A stretch of 47,513 nucleotides of DNA from Sulfurovum sp. (GCA_026990595.1 JALXCZ010000036.1:1-47513), one strand, 5' to 3'; shown: positions 6,901-14,293, numbered from the stretch's first letter. Notes: generated from the letters alone by a model not told the origin. Numbers and translations: made by a program.

Positions 6901-8568
6901 AGCAAACATTATACCTATGGCGGCAGAGCCGCTGTAAAGGTACATGGTGGTGCAGTGGAAGTAGGCGGAAGCTACATCTATGAAGATACGGCAAAAAAGA
7001 AGAGTGAACTCTACGGAGCAGATACTACTGTTAAAGTGGGCACACATACAGTGATGAAAGCTGAGTATGCAAAAACAAAAACCACACAGGACGGCAATAC
7101 GACCTATGGTGATGCGAAACTGGCAGAAATAGAATATATCGCAAACGGGCTCTATGTCAGAGGGTATTACCGTGAACAGGAAGATGCTTTTGGCTTGGGT
7201 CAGATAAGTTCCAGTCTGGGTGCTACAAGGAAGTTCGGGTTGGATGCCACAAAAACATTTGAAAACCGTCTTCTTCTTAAAGCTTCAGCCTATAGAGATA
7301 CGGATCTGTTGAATGATAAAGACCAGGATGTATTTGAGACAAGGGTACAGATGAATCAGACTTTGTGGTCTGCCTATATGGGATACAGATATGCAAACAA
7401 TACAGACAGTGCAGCAGTACACCAAATATTACTGGGGGCTTCTTATGCTTTCTTTGATCAGAGGTTGAAACTTTCAGTGACTCATGATCACTCTTTTGGA
7501 AAAGATGAAGACAAGCTTTTCCCTACCAAGACAACAGTGGGTGTTGATTATGCCGTGACATCAAATGTAAATCTTTTTGCCAATTACGAATGGGCAAAAG
7601 GGCGGGATGACCATGAGCTTGGACGTGTAGGACTGCGTTACAGACCTTGGTCTGGTATGACGTTTGAAAATACGACCGTCAGTGAATTTAGCAATGACAC
7701 CACACGTATTTACAATACACTGGGTATGATGCAAACCTATCAGTTCAACAAGAACTGGAGTTTTAATATAGGATATGAAAAAGGTCAGCTTCTTGATGGT
7801 AATCTCACTGATGAAGAAGATACATTCGATGCCTACCGTTTAGGGGTCAATTATCATACAGACACATGGACGGCTCTGATCAACGGTGAATACAGAAATG
7901 GTGGGAAAGAAAATAAATATAATATCACCGCAGGGATCTATACCCAGGCAAATGAAGCACTGGCACTGGCATTAAGTGCAGGCTACAATAAAGTCTATAA
8001 TGATTTTAAAAGCCAAAAAGATGCGAATCTGCGCTTCTCTCTTGCCTACAGACCCCAACAAACAAACTGGATAGTGCTGGATAAGCTGGACTATATCCAT
8101 AATACTACAGTTGAAACAAGTGATTCGACAGGGCTGACTACAAGAATAAGAACAGAAAAGATCATTAATAATCTCAATTTAAACTACACACCAAGTAATG
8201 ATTTTGAGATCTCGTTCCAGCATGGTATAAAGTATGTAGCAGATACGGTAGAGTCTTATGAACATACCGGGATTACACAACTTTTCGGTATAGATACCCG
8301 TTATGACCTGACAGAAAAATGGATGATAGGTGCACAGGGATCTGTTCTTTATGCACAAAGTGCAGACAACTGGGATTATGGTTTTGGACTCTATACAGGA
8401 TATAACATTTTTGAAAATATGCTTCTTACTCTGGGGTATAACTGGGAAGGTTTTGAAGACAGGGATTTCTCTTTGCAGACCTACCGCATAGAAGGACCGT
8501 ATTTGCAGTTTAAAATGAAGTTCGATCAGAAGAGTTTGAAAGATATGGTTAGGTTAATGTCATGGTAG
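3967..8568 (+). CDS. Large predicted outer-membrane protein: DUF11 stalk plus long barrel-like C-terminus
   Basis: 1533 aa. ATG 3967 has AAAGGAG 5 nt upstream and a signal peptide ending VLWGANVG. Order: N-terminal motif NIISNTATSTYVIN (about 25-45), a beta-rich region with DADQNVDSSVRDTI and ETTPNSGIFTGYI (about 60-215), DUF11 (about 218-330), a carboxypeptidase-regulatory/SdrD-B-like domain (about 375-478, GVANVRLYMENGTYVVTDRN), an Ig/Big-like stretch (about 560-730), then from about 735 to the end repeated short amphipathic strands rich in Tyr, Trp and Asp with Gly/Asn turns, as in outer-membrane barrels. It ends in Trp after a basic tail rather than the usual terminal Phe. It overlaps the 8562 gene by 7 bp. 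Likely the membrane platform of the locus; the barrel is inferred from pattern only. Confidence 0.8.
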   Translation: MIILTYLRSMLLSLFLLSSVLWGANVGNIISNTATSTYVINSIDKNSTSNEVNLTVEGTDATIEFLSADPHGEQTHMLGASAYLGSDGSWHTMPAPTLSNGTVLSTTVPIGMTDTNAYNIDDLSLIKVTDADQNVDSSVRDTIDVNITSPSGDSETVRLIETTPNSGIFTGYIVLTNSSSSHGDGRLHVEVDEHIDVAYDDQGVAARTDSAIIAQQKELKVWIEKQVNKEVASVGEILLYTITVHNDESFVLRNMQVDDHMPLGLKYKSGTAKIDGVKTTPTLSKDGKHLYFIIPVLPANGSVKITFIAQIGAGVHNHEIANVAMVNDSGCPLPMAKILNGSDKIINIPNFAARRCVFSSNKAVARTRIQEELMRSKGIIIGQVYECAYKKNKKGHGVANVRLYMENGTYVVTDRNGKYHIEGVDAGTHVVQVDEDMLPNGYVMGDNAHHARFAGRAFSQFVDVGKGALKRVDFCLDRTVKVKQDANATKVESKIADIYDYKIPTSLPHMPKYNRGHLRNLRGKTEILWPPEKFVPSIPSTRIAVVHKKDQKAEVWLNGQKVSMLNYEGRVTDSNNSTVIDTYKGVDLLDQTNTITVRLLDKQNRLLKLLRRTLHVSTAPAKIEYVEKNSFAVADGKHSPVIAVKFIDADGYPLRTGITGTFSIESPYQSQVALDQLQEDPLGSTAGENRYTIDSDGIAYIKLQPTTQSGTATLHFKIQDRDEVIRAWLKPQLREWIMVGFAEGTVGYNTLKGHKESLASIDAEDKVVTQGRVSFFAKGRVKGEWLLTMAYDSGKDTKNSKLFDEIDPNTYYTLYNDASVQNYEASSRKKLYLKIEKERFSALLGDFNTDMTVTELSQYSRRMTGIKSEYHGENLEVNAFAAHTDQLFMKDEIRGDGTSGFYHLKNKPVVRNSESVTIEVRDRYHNERIIEKKSLQRFRDYEIDYDRGTLYFKEPIYSNDKNFNPRFIVVDYETEGDGSKHYTYGGRAAVKVHGGAVEVGGSYIYEDTAKKKSELYGADTTVKVGTHTVMKAEYAKTKTTQDGNTTYGDAKLAEIEYIANGLYVRGYYREQEDAFGLGQISSSLGATRKFGLDATKTFENRLLLKASAYRDTDLLNDKDQDVFETRVQMNQTLWSAYMGYRYANNTDSAAVHQILLGASYAFFDQRLKLSVTHDHSFGKDEDKLFPTKTTVGVDYAVTSNVNLFANYEWAKGRDDHELGRVGLRYRPWSGMTFENTTVSEFSNDTTRIYNTLGMMQTYQFNKNWSFNIGYEKGQLLDGNLTDEEDTFDAYRLGVNYHTDTWTALINGEYRNGGKENKYNITAGIYTQANEALALALSAGYNKVYNDFKSQKDANLRFSLAYRPQQTNWIVLDKLDYIHNTTVETSDSTGLTTRIRTEKIINNLNLNYTPSNDFEISFQHGIKYVADTVESYEHTGITQLFGIDTRYDLTEKWMIGAQGSVLYAQSADNWDYGFGLYTGYNIFENMLLTLGYNWEGFEDRDFSLQTYRIEGPYLQFKMKFDQKSLKDMVRLMSW

Positions 8569-10112
8569 AAAAAAGTAAAATAATATTTTTTATAATAATA
8601 TTTTCTTCTTTACTTTCTGCAGCTCCATTGCAATATTTGGCAAAAAGTATCGGCCCTGATTTAGGTGGTAATGCTAACGGATTTGAAAATGTATCCACAG
8701 CATTTCATAGTGATTATCATCGCTCAAGTGGAGTGTATGATGATGCGTTGGACGAACATGTTCCTATAGGATTCAGTTTTCCTTTTAATGGGAGCACTTA
8801 CAATGAAATAATTATTTCATCTAATGGGATACTTTATTTGCGTACAAGTGGTGCTTTCAACAATGACAGTGAGCGATCTGCAGCAGCAGATTACACCAAT
8901 CGTCAGTTAAACAGTTCAAGTACGCCCGATAATGCTATAGTACCTTACTGGGATGATCTTTATCCAAGTGCCAGCGGTACAAAAAAGACAATAAAATATG
9001 ATACTTTAGGATCTGGAGATGGTAAACATTTTGTTGTCTATTGGAATGAAGTACCACGCTATGGTAACAGTAATTCACAATATACATTTCAAATTGCCCT
9101 CTATAAAGATGGTACAATTAAATATAGATATAAAGATGATAACAACAATGATGCGGATGGAAATTCTGCTACGATAGGTGTCAAAGAAGATTCAAGCCAT
9201 TATGATCAGAATACATATAACACCTCTAATATTGATCAAGGTAAGGATATCGTCTATCGTCCATATAGGCATTTGACTCCTGTAAGCCCGGCATGTCAAA
9301 CACCTGTACCCAAGATAGGTATGCAGACATTTCATCAGAATGATGCCCATCCAAAAGATGAATATGAATTTATTACATTAAGACAAAACAATACTAATCC
9401 ATTTGGAAGCGGATACCAAGATCAGATCAATGGAAGTGGCAATCCATATGGGAATAATGATAAGTATTGGAGTAAATTTCATGGATATATTTATCTTCCG
9501 GATACAGGTATCTACCAGTTTGGGGTAGATGGAGATGATGCTGTAGAAGTTTATCTTGATGATAAACTTATTACCGGATGGTATGGAGGACATGGAAAAC
9601 ATAATCATGCAGAATATGTGATCAATGTAGATGCACAGGCAGGATGGCATAAGATACGTTTCTATCAGGAAGAACGAAATGGTGGAGACAACTACTATCT
9701 TTACTGGAAACGACCGGGAGGCAGTATGGAAATTGTCCCCTCTTCCCGCTTTTTTCATTGTCTTCCTGATCTTTCCAAAACATCTTGTGTAATAAATGAT
9801 CCTGTTAATGGTACTACAAAACCAAAAAGAATTCCTGGAGCTACTATACGGTATGCCTTATTGGTAGACAATACTACGGATGATACTATGGATAATGTAA
9901 TAGTAGAAGATACTGTATCAAGTGATTTTGATGCAGCATCTATTAAGAATCTTCAGATACAAAGTGGGGACTGTGACTGTATAGGTGTTTCTTCTGCAAG
10001 TAGTAATGGTGCAAACGGTACTGCAGATGGAGTAAATCCTGTAAAGCTTGACTATGGAAGTGTGAGTGACAACTCTAAAGAGTGTGGGTATTTTGAAGTA
10101 GATATAAAGTGA
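8562..10112 (+). CDS. Secreted PA14-domain protein with shared C-terminal module
   Basis: 516 aa. Signal peptide 1-21 (ending LLSAA). Residues about 35-235 form a beta-sandwich with VPIGFSFPFNGSTYNEIIISSNG and NAIVPYWDDLYP, resembling nidogen-like domains. Residues about 255-400 look like PA14 (YWSKFHGYIYLPDTGIYQFGVDGDDAVEVYLDD, then GWHKIRFYQEERNGG), a fold that often binds carbohydrate. Residues 401-516 are the module shared with the 2898 and 10114 products, but the YC cysteine is replaced (YALLVDN, A432) and a new cysteine appears at KTSC (C409); C471, C473 and C508 are kept. It ends in Lys. The start overlaps the barrel gene, so it is probably translationally coupled. Domain calls are from motif memory. 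Confidence 0.85.
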   Translation: MVEKSKIIFFIIIFSSLLSAAPLQYLAKSIGPDLGGNANGFENVSTAFHSDYHRSSGVYDDALDEHVPIGFSFPFNGSTYNEIIISSNGILYLRTSGAFNNDSERSAAADYTNRQLNSSSTPDNAIVPYWDDLYPSASGTKKTIKYDTLGSGDGKHFVVYWNEVPRYGNSNSQYTFQIALYKDGTIKYRYKDDNNNDADGNSATIGVKEDSSHYDQNTYNTSNIDQGKDIVYRPYRHLTPVSPACQTPVPKIGMQTFHQNDAHPKDEYEFITLRQNNTNPFGSGYQDQINGSGNPYGNNDKYWSKFHGYIYLPDTGIYQFGVDGDDAVEVYLDDKLITGWYGGHGKHNHAEYVINVDAQAGWHKIRFYQEERNGGDNYYLYWKRPGGSMEIVPSSRFFHCLPDLSKTSCVINDPVNGTTKPKRIPGATIRYALLVDNTTDDTMDNVIVEDTVSSDFDAASIKNLQIQSGDCDCIGVSSASSNGANGTADGVNPVKLDYGSVSDNSKECGYFEVDIK

Positions 10113-10113
10113 G

Positions 10114-12060
10114 ATGGCTATGAGAGGAATATTTTGGTTATTTATTGCTTCTTTCTTCTCCTTGTTTCTTCAGGCAGAAGTTATTACCTCAGACTTGGAA
10201 TATCAGAGAATAAGTGGAGTTGGTTACAGTTGGCAAACGGTCAATCTAGGTAACAGTTACAGTGATGCCATAGTAGTATGTACCAATGTTCTGGCAAACA
10301 AAACAGATAATGAAGCAGTAGTACGCATCAGGAATATTAATTCCAGCAATTTTCAGGTGAAAATTCAGCATCCAAATGACAGTGATCCCGGTTACAGTAC
10401 GGATGTCTACTGTATCATCTCAGATGAAGGTAGCTATACAATTCCCTTTAAATACGAAGCACACAAGGTACTCTCAGATAATACCAATGGAAATACAAGC
10501 CCAAATAACTGGAGTGCAGCAAGAGCAGAAGAGGTTACGGGCAGTGTGACACAGTCCTATACAAAGCCCGCAGTACTTGGTCAGGTGATGAGTTATAATG
10601 ATCATAGATTTTCGATTTTTTGGTCTTTTAACTGTCAAAACAGAAACAGAAGACCCTTTCAAAGTAATAACAGAATATGTGTAGGAAAGCATGTAGGACA
10701 GATAGGGCAAACCCGTAATAATGAAACTTTGGGTTATTTTGTAGCTGAAGCCGGGATCTATGAACTGGAAGACTTTTCTATGGCGGTGAACTATGGGGGA
10801 GACAGTATTCGGGGTATTGGCAACAACCCACCTTACAGTTATACTCTGGATAAGGCATATACGGACGGCATTGTGCATCAGGAAGCTGAAGATGGCGGAC
10901 AAGGAGGATGGGCAGTCCTCTATGGTGCAGCACCGTTTGGTACATCATTGGATATGGGGATTGATGAAGAAACGGTACAAGGAGATACTACACGTACCCA
11001 CACGACTGAAGAAGTAGCCTATTGGGTAATGCTGAATGATCCGGTTACACCGGCAGAACTGGTGATAAATGAAGTACTTTACCGGCAAACAACAAATGGC
11101 AGCAACAATGATGAGTTTGTAGAGTTTTATGTGACACAAGGGGGTGATCTGAAAAATTATCTTTTCACAGATCAAGATGGAGCAAGTCATCATTACCGTT
11201 TCCCAAAACATACAGTCAGTACAGGCGATTATGTGATTTTACATATCGGCAGTGGTACAGATAGTACTGTTGGAAATGTACATCATTTTTATATAGGGCG
11301 TTCAGAGATATTGAATAATGGGGGAGATGATGTTTCTTTATATCGACCCGTAAATACAGATATTACCATTGTGGACAATCAGCCACTCAGTGTTATTCCA
11401 AGTGATTACATGGCTTATGGGAGTGGAGGAGCTGTAGATAGCATATCTACAAGCCAACTTGGGGTAACGGTAAACTGGAGTGGGGGTGAAAATAGCCGAC
11501 TAAGTGGGGCAGGTACAGGTGAGTCCATCGCCTTGACTCCCAATGCAAATGACAGTGATACTTCTCTATGCTGGGAACTTTCTGCTACAACGGTTGCAAG
11601 TAAAAAAGCAACAAACTGTACAAACTATATACCTACCCGAGATACCAATACCAATGCCGGACAGACCAATTCTATCACTCTCAGTAACACAGCCATGCCC
11701 GATATGCACATCACCAAAACCTCTATCGTTACAGCAGACGGAGTAAATGCTACACATCCAAAACGTATTCCCGGTGCCACGATCCGTTATTGTTTTACGG
11801 TAGATAATACAGGGGAGGGGAATGCAGACAATGTCAAGATAAATGATTCGCTTGCAGGCAACGGGAAGGACAACCTAATGTATGTCAGATCGGGGAAAGT
11901 CATTCAGGATATAGCGACGGTCTGTGATTGTGCGGCTATTTCTGACACCTCAGGCAGCATAAGCGGTACGGATGTAACGATAAATGTAGGTACACTCACC
12001 GGAACCGGTGCGACAGCTACATCAAGAGGGTGTGCCTATATAGAGACGACTGTGAAATGA
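10114..12060 (+). CDS. Secreted lectin-like / lamin-tail-domain protein with shared C-terminal module
   Basis: 648 aa. ATG 10114 starts 1 bp after the previous stop; a second ATG at 10120 is possible. The signal peptide ends FLQAEV. Residues about 25-120 (GYSWQTVNLGNSYSDAIVVC ... AVVRIRNINSSNFQVKI) resemble H-type lectin-like beta domains. Residues about 312-495 (AELVINEVLYRQ, NDEFVEFY, GDYVILHIG, LNNGGDDVSLY) fit a lamin-tail domain, common in secreted bacterial proteins. Residues about 528-648 are the shared module with all four cysteines (IRYCFTVDN, VCDCAAIS, GCAYIETTVK) and a C-terminal Lys. Probably a surface cargo protein using the same attachment route as the 8562 product. Confidence 0.82.
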   Translation: MAMRGIFWLFIASFFSLFLQAEVITSDLEYQRISGVGYSWQTVNLGNSYSDAIVVCTNVLANKTDNEAVVRIRNINSSNFQVKIQHPNDSDPGYSTDVYCIISDEGSYTIPFKYEAHKVLSDNTNGNTSPNNWSAARAEEVTGSVTQSYTKPAVLGQVMSYNDHRFSIFWSFNCQNRNRRPFQSNNRICVGKHVGQIGQTRNNETLGYFVAEAGIYELEDFSMAVNYGGDSIRGIGNNPPYSYTLDKAYTDGIVHQEAEDGGQGGWAVLYGAAPFGTSLDMGIDEETVQGDTTRTHTTEEVAYWVMLNDPVTPAELVINEVLYRQTTNGSNNDEFVEFYVTQGGDLKNYLFTDQDGASHHYRFPKHTVSTGDYVILHIGSGTDSTVGNVHHFYIGRSEILNNGGDDVSLYRPVNTDITIVDNQPLSVIPSDYMAYGSGGAVDSISTSQLGVTVNWSGGENSRLSGAGTGESIALTPNANDSDTSLCWELSATTVASKKATNCTNYIPTRDTNTNAGQTNSITLSNTAMPDMHITKTSIVTADGVNATHPKRIPGATIRYCFTVDNTGEGNADNVKINDSLAGNGKDNLMYVRSGKVIQDIATVCDCAAISDTSGSISGTDVTINVGTLTGTGATATSRGCAYIETTVK

Positions 12061-12116
12061 TGCACAATTTCTTCACAGAAAAAAGTTAGACTTAAAAAGA
12101 GTTAGGAGAATACACT

Positions 12117-12611
12117 ATGAGATATAAGATAAGAGGGATACTTTTTGGGTTATTGATTATATCAATACCTCTTTGGGCATATCAGGAAATAGTAGTTGAT
12201 CTCTCTGAGCAGAAAGCCTATGCGATAGAAGATGGGTATATAGTATTTGAAGGGCGTATCTCATCGGGGAAAATAGGCAGAGAAACTCCAAACGGTGAAT
12301 TCAAGATACTTCAAAAAAAACGTAAACATGTTTCAAACCTCTGGCCAAAACCAAATGGTGGAGCAAAAATGCCCTATATGATGCGTCTGACAAATAGTGG
12401 TATTGCGATGCATCTGGGGTATGTACCCAACAGACCTGCTTCACACGGATGTATTCGTCTTAAGAACGGTTTTGCACAAAAAATGTATCGATGGGCAAGA
12501 GTAGGAACACCTGTGTATGTAGAAGGAGATGCACGTGACTATTTGGATGCAAAACGATTTGCAAAAGAGTATTACGGTGATGAATATGGGATTGTTGATT
12601 ATCATGATTAA
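12117..12611 (+). CDS. Periplasmic L,D-transpeptidase (YkuD family)
   Basis: 164 aa with a signal peptide (about 1-21, ending SIPLWAY) and a YkuD domain over the rest. It opens with the typical EIVVDLSEQKAYAIEDG strand pair and carries the catalytic motif HLGYVPNRPASHGCIRL, with Cys in SHGCIR as nucleophile. Family members form 3-3 peptidoglycan cross-links or attach proteins to meso-diaminopimelate. SD GGAG lies near 12105 and the gene follows the lectin/LTD gene by 56 bp in the same direction. Its place beside exported proteins, two ending in Lys, makes a protein-anchoring role possible but unproven. Domain call secure; substrate unknown. Confidence 0.92.
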   Translation: MRYKIRGILFGLLIISIPLWAYQEIVVDLSEQKAYAIEDGYIVFEGRISSGKIGRETPNGEFKILQKKRKHVSNLWPKPNGGAKMPYMMRLTNSGIAMHLGYVPNRPASHGCIRLKNGFAQKMYRWARVGTPVYVEGDARDYLDAKRFAKEYYGDEYGIVDYHD

Positions 12612-12668
12612 TGCTTTGTTAATGTGATAACAATATAATAAAGCTCATTTATAAAAAAGGAAAATAGA

Positions 12669-13088
12669 ATGAATAAAATAATATTAATTTCAATGGTGGC
12701 AGCTTCAGCACTTTTTGCCGATATGGCAACAGGTATAGTAAAAGACGTAGCAGTTTCCAAAGCTAAAGCACAAGTGAAAGAGACAGTGATCAAGAAGGTT
12801 GCAGGCGATGACCCCGTAAAACAGGCAGTAGCCAAAAAAGTAGCTGACAAGGTAGTAGGTGAGCCCAGTATGGCTGATAAAGTAAAAGGTGCAGTAGCAG
12901 ATAAAGTGATGCAGGGTGATGCAGAGGGTAGTTCAGGTGTTGTAGACAAAGTTGTCAAAGGTGCTACCAAAACAAAAGAGCCATCTCTCAAAGACAAAGC
13001 TGTTGATATGGCTGCCCAAAAAGCAGTTGGCTCAAATCCTCTTAAAAAAGCAGCAGCAAAAGAGGCGATCAAGTCTTTGGCGCATTAA
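12669..13088 (+). CDS. Small exported Ala/Lys-rich helical protein
   Basis: 139 aa. The N-terminus MNKIILISMVAASALFA is a signal peptide; there is no lipobox. The mature part is almost all helix formers and repeats a short unit of the type (A/V)DKV(V/K)xxA (VADKVVGEP, MADKVKGAVADKVMQG, VVDKVVKGA, LKDKAVDMAAQKAVG), giving amphipathic helices. No known domain is recognised. It follows the L,D-transpeptidase by 57 bp with SD AAAAGG and is closed by a hairpin at 13097. It might be a periplasmic helical spacer or a peptidoglycan-associated partner of that enzyme; this is guesswork. The opposite strand is also open here but is a shadow. Confidence 0.75.
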   Translation: MNKIILISMVAASALFADMATGIVKDVAVSKAKAQVKETVIKKVAGDDPVKQAVAKKVADKVVGEPSMADKVKGAVADKVMQGDAEGSSGVVDKVVKGATKTKEPSLKDKAVDMAAQKAVGSNPLKKAAAKEAIKSLAH

Positions 13089-13096
13089 TTTTTATA

Positions 13097-13118
13097 AGTA
13101 AAGGGGCTTCCCTTTACT
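13097..13118. terminator. Terminator hairpin between convergent genes
   Basis: Perfect 9-bp stem AGTAAAGGG (13097-13105) with CCCTTTACT (13110-13118) and a GCTT loop. It sits 8 bp after the 12669 gene and 45 bp from the 3' end of the convergent coiled-coil gene. The following T content (ACTTACTTCCCTTTT) is modest. Confidence 0.6.
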
Positions 13119-13162
13119 ACTTACTTCCCTTTTCCATATGATTCATGTTTAAATTATATATA

Positions 13163-13801
13163 CTATGATGTTAAAGTCGTTTTGGAATTTTTAATAGTTG
13201 GTGAGAGTTGATGAAGATGGTATGATTCGATGTAATGTTTCTCCGATTCCAGCTTTTTTATAGATTGTTCTAATGTAGTGATCTTACGCTCAATTGGCTC
13301 CAGGAGAAGTAGCATATTTTGTTTTTGAAGTTCATGTTCAAGTAAAGACAATTCAATATCTTCAATTTCAATTTGTAATTTTTTCAATATCTCATTTCTA
13401 TTTTTAAGTATTTTTTCACGCTCTTTAGATGTATGTTCAAGGTGGGTAAGTTCACTTTCAAGCTCACTGATCACTATAGATTTTTGGCACCATTCCTCTG
13501 TAAGCCTTTCAAGAAGACGTAGTGCATAGTCCACTTCTTTTTCTGTTGAGAGCAAGGCATTGGCATGAGGCTCTTTTTCTTTATGAAGTAGTAGAAGCTG
13601 AGCATGTAGATTTTCTATTTTACGTGTATGGTTATGAAGTTCTTTAGCATATGCGCTTATATTTTCTTTATAAAGTGTATCAAGTGCACTAAGAGCTATG
13701 GCTACCTGCACTTTAGCTTGTTCTGAAGTATCATTTTTGTCTCTTTTCGATGAAGTTTCTTGTGGAACTACCGGTGTAAGCTGTGTGAATGTATCTGCCA
13801 T
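13163..13801 (-). CDS. Cytoplasmic coiled-coil protein, function unknown
   Basis: 212 aa with no signal peptide. After a polar N-terminus (about 1-30) the rest is heptad-rich coiled coil with many Glu, Lys and Leu (ISELESELTHLEHTSKEREKILKNRNEILKKLQIEIEDIELSLLEHELQ). A perfect SD AGGAGGT (13806-13812 on the minus strand) sits 4 nt before ATG and overlaps the stop of the upstream 130-aa gene. The two are therefore one operon and probably act together. No family recognised; could be a structural or scaffold protein. Confidence 0.78.
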   Translation of the reverse strand: MADTFTQLTPVVPQETSSKRDKNDTSEQAKVQVAIALSALDTLYKENISAYAKELHNHTRKIENLHAQLLLLHKEKEPHANALLSTEKEVDYALRLLERLTEEWCQKSIVISELESELTHLEHTSKEREKILKNRNEILKKLQIEIEDIELSLLEHELQKQNMLLLLEPIERKITTLEQSIKKLESEKHYIESYHLHQLSPTIKNSKTTLTS

Positions 13802-13810
13802 ACTGACCTC

Positions 13811-14203
13811 CTATGAATCTGAAGTGTGGTTTTGTTTGTTCTGACGCTTTTTTTGCAGGGATTCTATTTTCGCCACAACTTGATTTTTGGTTCCTTCCTG
13901 TAGTTTTCGTTCCATGTTTTCAATAGTATGGTTCAGGGAAAGTATTTCTTTCTCTCTTTCAGATTCTTTTGTAAAATACTCTTTTTCCTGTTCTGCATGA
14001 CGTTGATGCAATGCTATGATCTCTTTTTCTTTCTCCTGAAGCAGGATATTTTTCTGATTGCACTTATTAACATAAAAGGCATAAATACTTACTATAAACA
14101 ATATTAAAAAAAATATGGAAAGATAGAGAGAAGTATTTTGCATTGCTTTTTCTCCCGCATTTGCTGTGTGTATCAGAAGTAGGGCTAGAAGTAGGTGTCT
14201 CAT
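13811..14203 (-). CDS. Membrane-anchored coiled-coil protein, function unknown
   Basis: 130 aa. The first 17 residues (MRHLLLALLLIHTANAG) look like a signal peptide. A transmembrane helix follows at about 27-45 (LYLSIFFLILFIVSIYAFYV), then a charged coiled coil (LLQEKEKEIIALHQRHAEQEKEYFTKESEREKEI) to the end. This predicts a periplasmic stub, one membrane span and a cytoplasmic coil, which could pair with the coil of the next gene (13163-13801). SD AAGGAAT precedes the start. Alternatively the first hydrophobic stretch is a second membrane helix. No known family. Confidence 0.75.
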   Translation of the reverse strand: MRHLLLALLLIHTANAGEKAMQNTSLYLSIFFLILFIVSIYAFYVNKCNQKNILLQEKEKEIIALHQRHAEQEKEYFTKESEREKEILSLNHTIENMERKLQEGTKNQVVAKIESLQKKRQNKQNHTSDS

Positions 14204-14293
14204 AAATTATTCCTTGGGATTAGTGCGGTAATATTGGTAGATATGGTAAGATATAATACCTTAATCATTGCTATTATATATTAGAAATTTCCT

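Noticed and set aside
6535-7047. A 170-codon minus-strand frame inside the giant barrel gene
   Set aside because: Cys/His/Ile-rich shadow of Tyr/Asp-rich strands; no SD and no domain.
12608-13072. A long minus-strand open frame (154 codons) opposite the 12669 gene
   Set aside because: The plus-strand product has a signal peptide, an SD and regular helical repeats. The minus frame is an Ala/Ser/Thr-rich shadow caused by the Lys/Ala codon bias, with no start signals.
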